From Lingula anatina (lineage: Eukaryota > Brachiopoda > Lingulata > Lingulida > Lingulidae): DNA of 27,284 nucleotides. The DNA is taken from positions 237,561 through 264,844 of the forward strand of contig NW_019775492.1 in the NCBI RefSeq assembly GCF_001039355.2, written 5' to 3'. Of this stretch, positions 1 to 9,798 are shown piece after piece. A model generated the notes under the pieces. It was not told the origin of the DNA, ran no database searches, and saw nothing but the letters and a program-made list of their open reading frames with translations. The position numbers were made by a program, and so were the translations under genes. The first letter of the stretch is position 1; every line of letters starts with the position of its first letter.

Positions 1-703
1 ACTTAATATTTCTCTGGTAGCTTCCGCATGGCGAACAGAGACGCGATTTAATTACTGTACCCCGCAGGGACGACGTGTGGGGAGGCGGAGAGACTCTTAA
101 AAGATTAGGCGGTTTTTCTTTCATGTATGTCCGCCATTTTTAGGTCACCAGCTTTGTAAAGCCTGGCTTAATTCGTTGAGAATGCGCTCTTAAGGGATTA
201 TTATGGATGTATAGCCATCTAAGCAAGTCCACCTGGTCTGCTGGCAGGCAATGGTTACAGAATAGTTGCAATAAGTGCTGTTTTGGTGGTAAAATGGAAT
301 TTATTATATTTCAATGTGTTACAATGTTTTTATTGTGATATATAAATCTTATACAAACAGTTTTTATCACTTTAAGACGAAATATGCCCAACTTGCATCA
401 ACAAAAGGTTAAATAGCTAAATTCTGAAAAATTGCCCATTTGCCAAATTGGGCAAAGAAAAAAATGGAAAAAATATAGACAAAATGGGTTATTACTGGAG
501 TATCCATATATAGCGCGTCACCTTTATTTTTTAAGGAATTTCACAAGTGCCTGATTTTACAGACATGCTGAAAAATTCAGACCTGCAGTTATGAAAAATT
601 AGCCAGACTGAAGGACATTAAGTTGGGGTGACTGTAAATTGTTTGTAAATTATGTTTTTTTTTCTTCATTTATAATCACTTTTCCACGTCTTTCAATGGC
701 AAT
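1..703. other. Non-coding AT-rich sequence, no gene recognised
   Basis: No exon with splice consensus or a recognisable domain was found here. Upstream exons of the SLC66A1-type gene presumably lie to the left of the window or in an intron not resolved here. A stretch at about 175-260 (around TATAGCCATCTA) loosely resembles the reverse complement of 17120-17180, so a dispersed repeat may be shared, but the match is imperfect. Confidence 0.5.
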
Positions 704-1167
704 TCAGAATGGATGATCCAAGTACCTACCGAGTCGCCTACTAAATATGGTCAACCATAGTTCAAAAGCGATGCTGCCAATTTCTGATAGTCTCATGTCT
801 CCACACGCACGGGCATTGAAGCAGATATTTATTCCATTAAATTTAAAGGCATGTGGAGTATGAGAGACCATCAGGAACCAATTGCATCGCTTTTGAACTT
901 TGGTCGGCCATATTTAGTTGGTGGATCAGTAAGGCCCCTTTACACTGGACGGCGTCCTTTCTGTGTCCAGCAGTACGGACCCATTTGAGAGTTAAAAAAT
1001 TATAATACTTTACGTGCCGACAACTGGCCGATCATTGAGGATTCATTCTGATACAAAATCAATGCTCGTGTCTCCTTATTAAGACCACAGCGATGCCAAA
1101 TTTCATGGTCGCAGAAAGGAAGCCGTCCAGTGTAAAGGGGTATAAGCACTCAGATCATCCATTCTGA
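704..1167. repeat. Foldback (inverted-repeat) element, interrupted by a nested element
   Basis: The ends are exact inverted repeats: TCAGAATGGATGATC at 704-718 and its reverse complement at 1153-1167. The arms continue inward. About 741-775 (containing TTCAAAAGCGATGC) pairs with about 884-918 (containing GCATCGCTTTTGAAC) with a few mismatches. This is the structure of a non-autonomous foldback or MITE-type DNA element with no coding capacity. The right arm is split by the separate element at 934-1142. The element family is not recognised. Confidence 0.7.
934..1142. mobile_element. Nested MITE-like element with TIRs, possible TAAG target-site duplication
   Basis: The ends are inverted repeats of about 30 bp: CCCCTTTACACTGGACGGC at 935-953 matches the reverse complement of about 1122-1140, and the similarity continues through the CCTTTCTG/CAGAAAGG blocks. 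TAAG occurs immediately on each side (930-933 and 1143-1146). Removing the element and one TAAG restores the right arm of the surrounding foldback element so that it aligns with its left arm. That supports a true insertion. A 2-bp TA duplication is the alternative reading. Confidence 0.7.
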
Positions 1168-1194
1168 TTGGGGCCCAATATTTTTTACTTCCAG

Positions 1195-1365
1195 TTCCGC
1201 CGTAAGTCAACAGAGGGCGTTAACATAGGCATGTTCATCCTGATTGTGAGCGGCAACCTGACCTACGGCAGCAGCATAATAGTGAAGTCCACGGAGGAAG
1301 TGTTTATACTCCAACACTTACCCTGGATAGTAGGAAGCTATGGCATGATTCTCATTGATATCATT
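1195..1365 (+). CDS. SLC66A1: SLC66A1/PQLC2-type lysosomal amino-acid transporter, penultimate coding exon
   Basis: This exon encodes 57 residues in phase 0-0, starting FRRKSTEGVNIG and ending MILIDII. The RKSTEG motif just after the PQ-loop helix, the hydrophobic GMFILIVSGNLTYG helix, the HLPWIVGS motif and a last hydrophobic helix match the second PQ-loop half of SLC66A1 (PQLC2) proteins. In well-studied animals these are seven-helix lysosomal membrane proteins that export cationic amino acids. The acceptor is TTTTTTACTTCCAG before 1195. The donor is ATT|GTATCC at 1366, chosen because reading on gives a stop 12 bp later and because splicing to 2137 gives DII-TFSQFYYYRG, like the family's C-terminal end. 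The exons with the PQ dipeptides are not in view. Family assignment is by motif memory, not by a search. Confidence 0.8.
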
Positions 1366-2136
1366 GTATCCTTGGAGTGATATTGTTTTATAATTGATGT
1401 TAGTAAGAACATTTCCATGCCCTTTACTGTGTGATCTATTTAACTGAGAATGGTGGGGGCTAAAGGGATCTTGCAACTTTTTTGTTATTGATATTATTTT
1501 AAGGGATTCTTTTTGCATGTTTCATATTTTCAAATCTAAACATTCTCTTTCTTTTGAGTTCTCAATGTCAAACAGAATAATTTGCACTTTTAAACTTGTT
1601 TCAGGTCAAGCATTCAGTCATTGTTGATCTCCCCCCATCAAAGGCAGTATTCAGAACAGATGATTTGCAGGCAAACTGGTCTGCGGATCAAATATGGTAG
1701 ACCCCACTTGAAAGCAATACTACTAATCCCCTCAGGCCCGTAGCCAGGGGGGGTTCGGGGTTCGAAAGAACCACCCTTTTTTCTGAGAAAAGGTCCACTC
1801 TAGGTAAAATTTGACCTATGTACTTGTACTTTTATAGTAAAAGGTCCACTTTTTCAGAAAACGAAACCCCCCCCCCTCTGAAATTGCTGGCTACGGGCCT
1901 GCCATTATGGTCTCACCGCCTACCCAGCTTTGCAGGGGCCTAGTAATTAAACAGAGTTAATCTCAACTCCTAGGTTTGGTTGTTAGGACGACAAGAGTGG
2001 GAGGTAAGGGATTTGGCGGCATTGCTTTTAAAGGGGTTGGCCGTATTTGATCCCCATACCAGGAGGTCCATTGATGAACTTGTTCTGAAAACGCCCATTG
2101 TTCAGTTTCCACATCTTTCCTTGATCATGTCCTCAG
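1366..2136 (+). other. Last intron of the SLC66A1-type gene
   Basis: A phase-0 intron of 771 bp, from GTATCC to CCTCAG. It contains the CAGGCCCGTAGCCAG inverted-repeat element at 1733-1901. No further exon was recognised. A second AG eight bases downstream of the chosen acceptor (TCTCAG, 2143-2148) would also keep the frame but would drop TFSQ. Confidence 0.65.
1733..1901. mobile_element. Small TIR element (MITE-like) in the SLC66A1 intron
   Basis: Perfect 15-bp terminal inverted repeats: CAGGCCCGTAGCCAG at 1733-1747 and CTGGCTACGGGCCTG at 1887-1901. Inside them are G-rich and C-rich runs and a repeated GGTCCACT motif (about 1792 and 1842), giving a foldable 169-bp element. The CAGGCCCGTAGCCAG type of end recalls hAT-like non-autonomous elements of invertebrates (from memory). 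No clear 8-bp target-site duplication is visible, so the superfamily is uncertain. Confidence 0.7.
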
Positions 2137-2262
2137 ACATTCTCTCAGTTTTACTATTACCGTGGCAACAAGGCAATACACCTGGATGAAAACACTGAGG
2201 ATTATGAGAATGAATCAGAGAAACCTTTATTGGATGAAGATGAGCATAGTGTAGAATACTGA
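2137..2262 (+). CDS. SLC66A1: SLC66A1/PQLC2-type transporter, terminal coding exon with stop
   Basis: The exon reads TFSQFYYYRGNKAIHLDENT through to SVEY and a TGA at 2260-2262, giving 41 residues. It follows the acceptor GTCCTCAG and joins the 1195-1365 exon in phase 0. The first residues finish the last membrane helix. The rest is a short acidic cytosolic tail. The tail contains ESEKPLLDED, an acidic dileucine-type sequence in the position where SLC66A1 proteins carry their lysosomal sorting signal. Here the glutamate is three residues before LL rather than the classic four, so the match to [DE]xxxL[LI] is not exact. An ATTAAA at 2357-2362 could be a poly(A) signal, but others cannot be excluded. 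Confidence 0.8.
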   Translation, partial: TFSQFYYYRGNKAIHLDENTEDYENESEKPLLDEDEHSVEY

Positions 2263-4053
2263 TATTATTATGGTGCTAAAAGTTTTGGTTTTAGGTCTTA
2301 GAAGTATGAAATTAGCAGTATTTCATCAAAAGAAAAACATGGACTGGAAATTTAAAATTAAACTCATTGCTTTATTAATCTTTATGTACAGCTGCCTCAC
2401 AATTGTGATATTCAACTTTTATTAGATCAATTTCTTTTCATTCATTTATATGATAAACTAGGGTTTAATGTAAAATAGAAATCTGGCTTAAAGGTGTTTA
2501 AGAGATGATCGATGATCATAATTCAAGACTGAAAGCTGTATACTTTTCTGAAGCACTTTAAAATGTCATACAAACTGGATGTTTTAGAGTCCGTAAAATT
2601 ATGTATGACTGATGCTTTAAATCCCAGTGTAGCTCTATTTCTCATTGAATTTGAACAAAATTAGATGATATTAGTGATACACAGGCATTCGTAACTTAGC
2701 TGGGTTTAATGTTTGACATTCCATTCTATTATGCACAGATGCAAAAGCTAATTAAAAAAAGAATTTTTTTTTTGGGGGGGGGGTGCAGAGAATGTTATGT
2801 ATGGTAGTCAAGTTGATAATATTCTATTAAACTTGACAAATATTTGTGTTCAGAAAACCACAAACACTGTCAATCCTTTTTTTTTTTTCAAAGATTTCTC
2901 CCTTAGTTCAACTACAAATAGTTTATTATGAGAAAGGAAATCTTACAGCAGTGAATGGCCTTAAATTATTGGAATGAACATGATATTCATAGGCCTATGG
3001 TAAATACTCCCTGAATTCAAACAAAATGGACATTTTTTCCAAAAAGTTTTTAAATAATACTCCAATACACAGATTCCTCAATTTTTCTTGGATTCCAGTA
3101 AGAGTGTATGTTTTGTGGGCTGTAAAAAAATGGAGTAAATAATTGTTTGAATTTAAGAAGTTATTACTATGCCTTTGATATTGTACCTTTTTAGAACAAA
3201 CAAACAACATAGTGCAATAATAATTTATTTCAGTCAGAGGGGGCTGGAAAAAAGGCATAGTTATAAAATAATTTTATTTTTTGTTATAGGTTTACTTACT
3301 ATAAGCAAAAGAAAGAGAGAGATAAAACAGAAAGCATCTCAAGTTCAAAAAGTTATTTTTTAAGTCCTGTTTATTCTAATGGTAAAATCTGAACGTGCTT
3401 GCATGTGTTCACTGTAACTGTGTTAAAAATATTGAATGCTATTATAATGGGGAACATTTTAGGTGGCCTAAAATGTGGAAAAGTAGGAAAAAAAAAGAAT
3501 TTGTCAGGCAATACAATGGTGGGGAACCAAGGGAAGCTGCACTTGAAACTCTTACAAGTAGTAGAAGATTGAAAGAAAAATGCAAACAATGCACATACAA
3601 GTTGTCAGGTCATTTGTGAAGTGAAAATGAAATATAATTTACACATTGATGCCCATCATAGTATTTACTGCTTTAAAAGTTGTATGTGCCACAGTGATGT
3701 TGACAAATTATCAACAGAGTTATAGTCTAATCTGGCTGAAATGTCTTGATGTAGTACTATTAATTTAACGAAATTGTGGTGTTAAACTGCAAACATGTTA
3801 CACATGCTACAATTCACTTTTGACAGTTTAAAAGCTGTTAGTATTTTATCTTAATTTTGTGATTAAGTTGTCTTCCATTGAACTCAAATAACATAAACAT
3901 ATGCCAATGAACGCTTTTACATTGCTTTGCTGAATGTATAAGTATATATATCACATAAGTTTATTCATGTCACATCGCCTATAGATCTTGAAGGAGAAAA
4001 TAAGTTTATATGATGTCATTTTTTTTTTCAAATGTCTATTTTTTTTCAATATC

Positions 4054-4083
4054 CCTGAAGAAGGCCTAGGGGCCGAAAGCTTG
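4054..4083 (+). other. Penelope-like/hammerhead-core-like motif
   Basis: The sequence holds CTGAAGA, then A, then a GGCC-TAGG-GGCC stem-loop, then GAAA. This is the order of the conserved hammerhead core (CUGANGA, stem II, GAAA). Similar CTGAAGAAGGCC...GGCCGAAA strings mark the ends of Penelope-like retroelements and related repeats (established for the families, from memory). The flanking strands that should pair as stems I and III are not evident, so an active ribozyme is not supported. It may be a decayed fragment. Confidence 0.35.
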
Positions 4084-4420
4084 GATTACATATCACATCT
4101 TTATAGTGGATCTTCATAGATGCATCAGTCTTATACCCTATTTACTGTAAGTTTATAACTTGCTTGCTACATAGTACAGTAGTACCAGACACGTATACAC
4201 GAGGCTATAGTTTTGATTTATGGTGTAATTATTGCAATTCTGACATCATCAGCATTAAATGTATGTCACTAAAACGTCAACCATTCTTCATTTGTCCTAT
4301 AAAAATGAATACAAAACAATGATAAGGTGAATTGACACAGTCGTGAAACTATGCTTTGGTCTCTCTTGGATGTTCCTCATTTTCACTCCAAGTAATAAGG
4401 CAAGGCGATGTTAATGTTTT

Positions 4421-4660
4421 TGGTTTTCCAGTACATATAGATGTATAGCACTAAACCAGCATTTAAATTATTAGGTTATTTTATATCACTAATGCAGTGA
4501 TGGTTTCCAGTACATATAGATCTATAGCACTAAACCAGCATTTAAATTATTAGGTTATTCTATATCACTAATGCAGTGATGGTTTCCAGTACATATAGAT
4601 CTATAGCACTAAACCAGCATTTAAATTATTAGGTTATTTATATCACTAATGCAGTGATGG
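4421..4660. repeat. Tandem repeat, three copies of about 80 bp
   Basis: Copies start at about 4421, 4501 and 4580, each with TTCCAGTACATATAGAT, then AAACCAGCATTTAAATTATT, then AATGCAGTGATGG. They differ by only a few bases, indicating recent tandem duplication. No coding function is seen. Confidence 0.9.
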
Positions 4661-5726
4661 TCACAACCCTTGTAAACCTTCACACATAAGTTTAAAAACA
4701 TTTAAATGCCAAACTGACTAATATGCAGGGTTTTCATAAATGCACAGTATTTGTCAGTATAGGGATGCTGTTGTTATTATTAATTAGTTACTACAGTACT
4801 TATGTTATTATTGTTATCAACTGTTATTTCTTATGAAATTTGCTGCTGAAAATTTAGCGCTCTTTATGAGCATGTTATGACATGCTATTGTTAATATTAT
4901 TAATTGGAATTTTAATTGTTATTGTATTATGGGTGCAGTTACATTTTATTATTTTTTTTAACAATACCATACAAGTGAGTTGTCCTTAAATGGAGGTTTT
5001 CAAGTTAACTAGGGGTTAAGTTGTTCAAGAAGCCAAGTCCAATCATGTTTTGAAAATAAGTTTATTAGGAGACTATGTGAAGTGAATAAATATATTTTGC
5101 TGGGAAGTTATGACTTTTAAAGATGTATTTTTGTCTAAGAAGGAAGTAATTTTTCTTCAGTAAGGAGCTAATATTGAAATTTTTATCTCCAATATTTCAA
5201 TGTCTGTCTAGAGCATCTTCATGAGGGAACAAGGCCACTCATACAACTTTTATTCTATATTTTACCTTGTGACTTATATGTCAAACAATACTAACTAGTA
5301 TGTGATTTCAAGATAATCTTTATTTCTAAGAACTTCCCATTCTCTCTCTCACTCTCAGAGTTTTATTTGAAGCCATTTTTATAAACAAAAAATGACATGA
5401 AGAAGGAACTATGACATATATGTAAATACAGTGTTCATTTAATGTACTGATGGAATGTACACAAATCTATTCAAGAACACAATTTCTTGGTTGAGATAAT
5501 GGTGCAGTACACTTGGAACCATACATTTGCATTCATTTAAACACATTGTACAAACAGAAGAAAAATAAATTCACACCAGTCTCATAGATCAGAAAAATGC
5601 TTTTACCAAGTAAAAATTTAAAAAAAAAAAAAAGTCACAGGAGTGATGCTTGGTCTATACCAGTACATAAACAGTAGAAAACATTCTTTAAAAATTGCTC
5701 AAGGTAGATGCGGAGAGAAAAATGTG

Positions 5727-7137
5727 GTCAGAAAACTAGCTAAACAAATGAATATGCTTATCACTGCCATTTTCGTTTGCAGCCATTTTGAACTCCAATA
5801 TTACTAAAAAAATGTGCACAGAATTCTTCCCATACCACCCTATCATAGGTGAAATGATTACTATGAGGAAAAAGATTTCAAGTAATATGCAGAAGGCAAA
5901 AGTAGTGAGCAAGGGAGGGCGTGGGGCAACCAGTGGGAAGTTAATCTACCAAGGTACACCGATTTGGATGTCCCTTTTCTGAGGGTAGAGGTTCTCCTGC
6001 CCAAGGTTTCTGATATAGAGTGGAAATTTATCAAGCCAGAACATGGCAGTGTCTGTAGGTCGTACTGTATCATCTACTAAAATAACACCATGATGATGTT
6101 TTCTTGTTAATTACAAAATGATAATAATAATGAATAAATAATAAAAGATCACAGCCATGGTCACTAAGGGTGTAATTCTGAAAAAAGAAATCTCTTAAAA
6201 GGCAAGGTGGTGGACAAGGAGAACTGCCCAGGGATTCTGAGGCACACAGCGTAGAGTTAACTTCTCAAGATACACTGATATGAACATTCCTTATCTAAGG
6301 GTGGAGATTCTTCTGCCCAAGGGCTCAACCATAGAGTGGAAATTTATCAATGCAGAAAACAGAACTGCCAGTCTTATTCACTAAATTAACTCAATAATGA
6401 TCCCAGGTGAAAAACTAGCTAAACAAATGAATATGTCAGAAAACTAGCTAAACAAATGAATATGCTTATCACTGCCATTTTCGTTTGCAGCCATTTTGAA
6501 CTCCAATATTACTAAAAAAATGTGCACAGAATTCTTCCCATACCACCCTATCATAGGTGAAATGATTACTATGAGGAAAAATATTTCAGGTAATATGCTG
6601 AAGGCAAAAGTAGTGAGCAAGGGAGAGTGTGGGGCAACCAGTGGGGAGTTAATCTATCAAGGTACACCAATTTGGATGTCCCTTTTCTGAGGGTAGAGGT
6701 TCTCCTGCCCAAGGTTTCCACCATAGAGTGGGAATTTATCAAGCCAGAACATGGAAGTATCTGTAGGTTGTGCTGTATTTTCTACTAAAATAACAAGATC
6801 ATCCATGATGATGTTTTCTTGTAAATTAAAAAATGATAATAATAATAATGAATGAATAATAAAAGATCACAGCCATGGTCACTAAGGGAGTAATTCTGAA
6901 AAAGAAAAAAATCTCGTAAAAGGCAAGGTGATGAACAAGATGGCTGCTCAGGGATGCTGGGGCACACAATGTAAAGTTAACCTCTCAAGGTACACGGATA
7001 TGGACATCCCTTATCTAAGGACAGAGATTCTCCTGCCCAAGGGCTCCACCATAGAGCGGAAATTAATCAGTGCAGAAAATGGATGTGCCAGTCTTATTCA
7101 CTAAAATAACTGAATAATGATCTCAGATGAAATTTCT
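5727..7137. repeat. Tandem duplication of a 708-bp unit inside copy A
   Basis: GTCAGAAAACTAGCTAAAC occurs at 5727 and at 6435, and the two 708-bp units that follow (5727-6434 and 6435 to about 7137) match closely throughout. Copy B has only one such unit (about 9996-10670). Each unit carries two degenerate ~300-bp repeats with the shared core CTGCCCAAGG, then CCATAGAGTGGAAATT. Confidence 0.8.
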
Positions 7138-7700
7138 TGTAAATTGCAAAGCAATATGATAATGAAAAAATTATAAAAGATAACAGCCATGGCCACAGAA
7201 AATGGTTTAAAAAAATAGCCTAGTAAAAGTTAAAGTGGTGGACCATGGAACTGCCCAGGGATACTGAGAAACACAGCCATGGTGCACTGATATGGACATC
7301 CCTTATCTAAGGGTAGAGATTCTTCTGCCCAAGGGCTCCACCATAGAGTGGAAATTATTATCAATGCAGAAAATGGATTAGCCAGTCTTCTTCACTAAAA
7401 TAACTCAATAATGATCCTAGATGAAAAAGACTTTCTTATAATTTGCAAAGCAATATGAAAATGAAAAATTAATAAAAGATAACAGCTATGGCTACAGAAA
7501 ATGGTTTTAAAAAACTAGCCCAGTAAAATGCAAGGTGGTGGACCATGGAACTGCCAAGGGGTTCTGAGGAACACAGTGTAGAGTTAACTTCTCAAGGTAC
7601 ACTGATATGGACATCCCTTATCTAAGGGTAGAGTTTCTCCTGCCCAAGGGCTCTACCATAGAGTGGAAATTAATCAATGCAGAAAATAGAAGTGTCAGTT
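7138..7700. repeat. Further ~300-bp degenerate tandem repeats in copy A
   Basis: Two more units follow, each with GTGGTGGACCATGGAACTGCC (starting about 7236 and 7535), then ACATCCCTTATCTAAGGGTA, then CTCTACCATAGAGTGGAAATT or CTCCACCATAGAGTGGAAATT. They are related to the shorter minisatellite unit that starts at about 8046. No coding capacity is seen. Confidence 0.75.
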
Positions 7701-8040
7701 TAAAAAACCATAAAATGTGAAAGTCTATACTTAACCCCAAAAATTTAATATTGGTAAAGATTACTTTGCATTTCATGCTTTATTTGGAATGCATGTGCAA
7801 TTAAGTTTTAATTTGATGTATACCAGCATGGCAGGTTGCATATCAGTTATGTAAATAAAGATCAAGCATAAAAGATGTGACAGAGTCTCACAGGATAGAC
7901 ATAGCTAGAGGGACAGATACACTGATACTTGTAGAGACCGGAGTCTTGTGCTTAAATAAACTATGTACTATTGTAGCAAACCATCACCTGAATAATCGGT
8001 TCACTTTGAAAGTAATCCTAAAGGATAACTTCTTAAAGGC

Positions 8041-8570
8041 AAAAGTGGTGGGCAGAGGAACTGTCCTTGGAAGCTGGGACACACAGTGGGACAACCACTT
8101 CCCCAATGCAGACCTACTCTTACCCTAGGAATCAACATTTGAGTGGAGGTATAATGGCTGTGGGCAGGGGAACTGTCCTTGGAGGCTGGGACACACAGTG
8201 GGACAACCACTTCCCTAATGCAGACCTACTCTTACCCAAGGGATCCACATTTGAGTGGAGGTACAATGGCTGTGGGCAGGAGAACTGTCCTTGGAATCTG
8301 GGACACACAGTGGGACAACCACCTCCTCAATGCAGACCTTACCCAAGGGATCCACATTTGAGTGGATGTACAATGGTTGTGGGCAGGGGAACTGTCCTTG
8401 GAGGCTGGGACACACAGTGGGACAACCACCTCCTCAATGCAGACCTTACCCAAGGGATCCACATTTGAGTGGATGTACAATGGCTGTGGGCAGGGGAACT
8501 GTCCTTGGAGGCTGGGACACACAGTGGGACAACCACCTCCAGGCTCCTATCCTCCTTCTCCACATTTGAG
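8041..8570. repeat. Minisatellite, five copies of 107-112 bp (copy A)
   Basis: Units beginning GTGGGCAG(A/G)GGAACTG fall at about 8048, 8160, 8272, 8379 and 8486, giving periods of 112, 112, 107 and 107 bp. Each unit has ACTGTCCTTGGA, GGGACACACAGTGGGACAAC, AATGCAGACCT and ACATTTGAGTGGA. Open frames run through on both strands and in several frames, as expected for a tandem repeat. The array fades into a diverged partial unit near 8590-8620. Confidence 0.9.
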
Positions 8571-8620
8571 AAGAAGTACTAAGGTGCATTGCTCTGGGAG
8601 ACTTGGACACACAAAAGGGA

Positions 8621-9213
8621 AAATTATTGCTTTTGTTGCCCCTTGATTGAAAGCAACTTTTACTTTGTTGAACTTGAAATTATCTCTCTCAAAAATAGTT
8701 GGTAGGCTGATGAATAAAAAAGGCAATACAAAATTCCTTTCAGGCTGTCAATTAACTTTGCTTAAAGAGCATAACTGATAAGATAATAACTAGTTAATAA
8801 TTATCCAACTATAAGATTGGGTCAGAAAGGGATAAAGACAGTGATTAGGCTGTTGGGGGGGGGGGGGGTACACAGGTAGAAACATTCCCGACCCCTTGAT
8901 ATTGCTAAGGTACAGAAAAATAAAGTAACTTTTTAAGTTTTACACCATACACCTAAGCAAAGGGAAACCATATTGACATTCCGCTTCAGTTCTGTACATT
9001 TCATGCAAAGAAAATGGCCATACTTTGACAAACACCTGTTGGTAAGGAACAGAACAAATAGATTCACGCTCTATGCACCATTTCTGAACCAAACATTAGA
9101 TATCTAAGTTATTTAAGTTGATTACAATTTAGCAAGAATCCCCTCCGAGAAACAAAAGATTGATTCGTATAGTTAGTAGGGTCTGGGAATGGTCCCTTCA
9201 TTATTTTCCTGGG

Positions 9214-9255
<42 letters not shown>

Positions 9256-9797
9256 CTGTGTGTGTCCATCTTGGAGGTTACTCAACCTTTCTTCTTGTTC
9301 ATGTCTTCCATGTAAAAGTTCAGAATGGCGGCAGGCCTTCCAGTTGGTCTGTTAACTTTAGATGCTTTGATTGTCACTTGTACATCCAAGGCGAAAATCA
9401 ATAATTCGCTTTTCGATAAGTGTCTATAAAAGAGCTCTTATTAAGTTCTATACTATAGTGGCTAGTTCCATTGTGGTAGCAATCCTGGCCCCAGTTTCAT
9501 CAACACTAGATAGCACTATCCTCTGTGTCACTAAGCGTGACGTGACCAAAAATTTGGTAAGAAGGTCCAGAGTCAGAGATCTATGTAATAAGTTTATAAT
9601 ATCATCAATTCTATTTTAAAAATATATGTGGTCATTCCACGAGAGGTTTCTGTTGCCAGAAGAAATCTGAAAGAAAAATAGTATTAATTCATGCATAAAA
9701 TTACAGCAGATGTCATCGTGAATTGAAAAAAAAAAAAAAAAAAAAAAAAATTTGGAAGTCAAATTAACAGTAGCATCACTGAGAGCATCCGAGTCCA
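8621..9797. other. Right part of copy A: unique-looking non-coding sequence
   Basis: This stretch is nearly identical to about 12390-13561. It includes a G-run (about 8855-8868), a TG-rich microsatellite (9215-9265) and a 25-bp A-run (9726-9750). The open frames that cross the TG repeat are low-complexity artefacts. No gene is recognised. Confidence 0.6.
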
Positions 9798-9798
9798 N
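9798..9798. other. Single unresolved base (N) at the junction of copies A and B
   Basis: The N lies exactly between the right end of copy A (GAGTCCA) and the left end of copy B (GCATTCATTT). In copy B the same right-end sequence continues into ATTCCACTGCTGAC at 13562. In copy A the left end is preceded by GGAACCATACATTT. A single N precisely at a duplication junction is typical of two overlapping contigs joined by a minimal gap. Confidence 0.9.

Larger units (their letters stand above)
2263..5530. other. AT-rich intergenic sequence, including the probable SLC66A1 3' UTR
   Basis: The first part is presumably 3' UTR of the upstream gene. The remainder shows homopolymer runs (A/T/G run at 2754-2783, T-runs near 2878 and 4020), a small hairpin at about 2807-2837 (GTCAAGTT...AACTTGAC), a Penelope-like motif at 4054-4083 and a three-copy tandem repeat at 4421-4660. 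The short open frames here, including 3395-3619, show no domain, splice context or composition that would support coding. Confidence 0.5.
5531..9797. repeat. Large duplicated block, copy A
   Basis: This block recurs at 9799-13561. It starts GCATTCATTTAAACACATTG and ends GAGAGCATCCGAGTCCA at the N at 9798. It holds ~300-bp degenerate repeats, a minisatellite (8041-8570), a G-run, a TG microsatellite (9215-9265) and a poly-A run (9726-9750). Similarity to copy B is about 97% by eye in the right third and lower in the repeats. No gene was recognised; the overlapping open frames at 8041-8570 are shadows of the tandem repeat. It could be a real segmental duplication or the second allele of the same locus. 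Confidence 0.85.

Noticed and set aside
3395-3619. 74-codon ORF with several cysteines and lysines
   Set aside because: A-rich composition gives the lysines. No domain, no splice context and no homologue that I recognise.
4421-4660. CRISPR-like array
   Set aside because: The copies are contiguous 80-bp tandem units without unique spacers, in eukaryotic-type DNA.
8067-8646. Overlapping open frames on both strands (up to 133 codons)
   Set aside because: They all follow the 107-112-bp minisatellite, occur in several frames on both strands at once and change with repeat number. This is a tandem-repeat artefact.
9189-9404. Cys-Val repeat ORF (also at 12930-13170)
   Set aside because: Encoded by the TG microsatellite; no coding support.
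9371-9619. 82-codon ORF conserved in both large copies (also 13137-13385)
   Set aside because: Conservation is explained by the near-identity of the whole block. No domain, start context or splice signals are seen.
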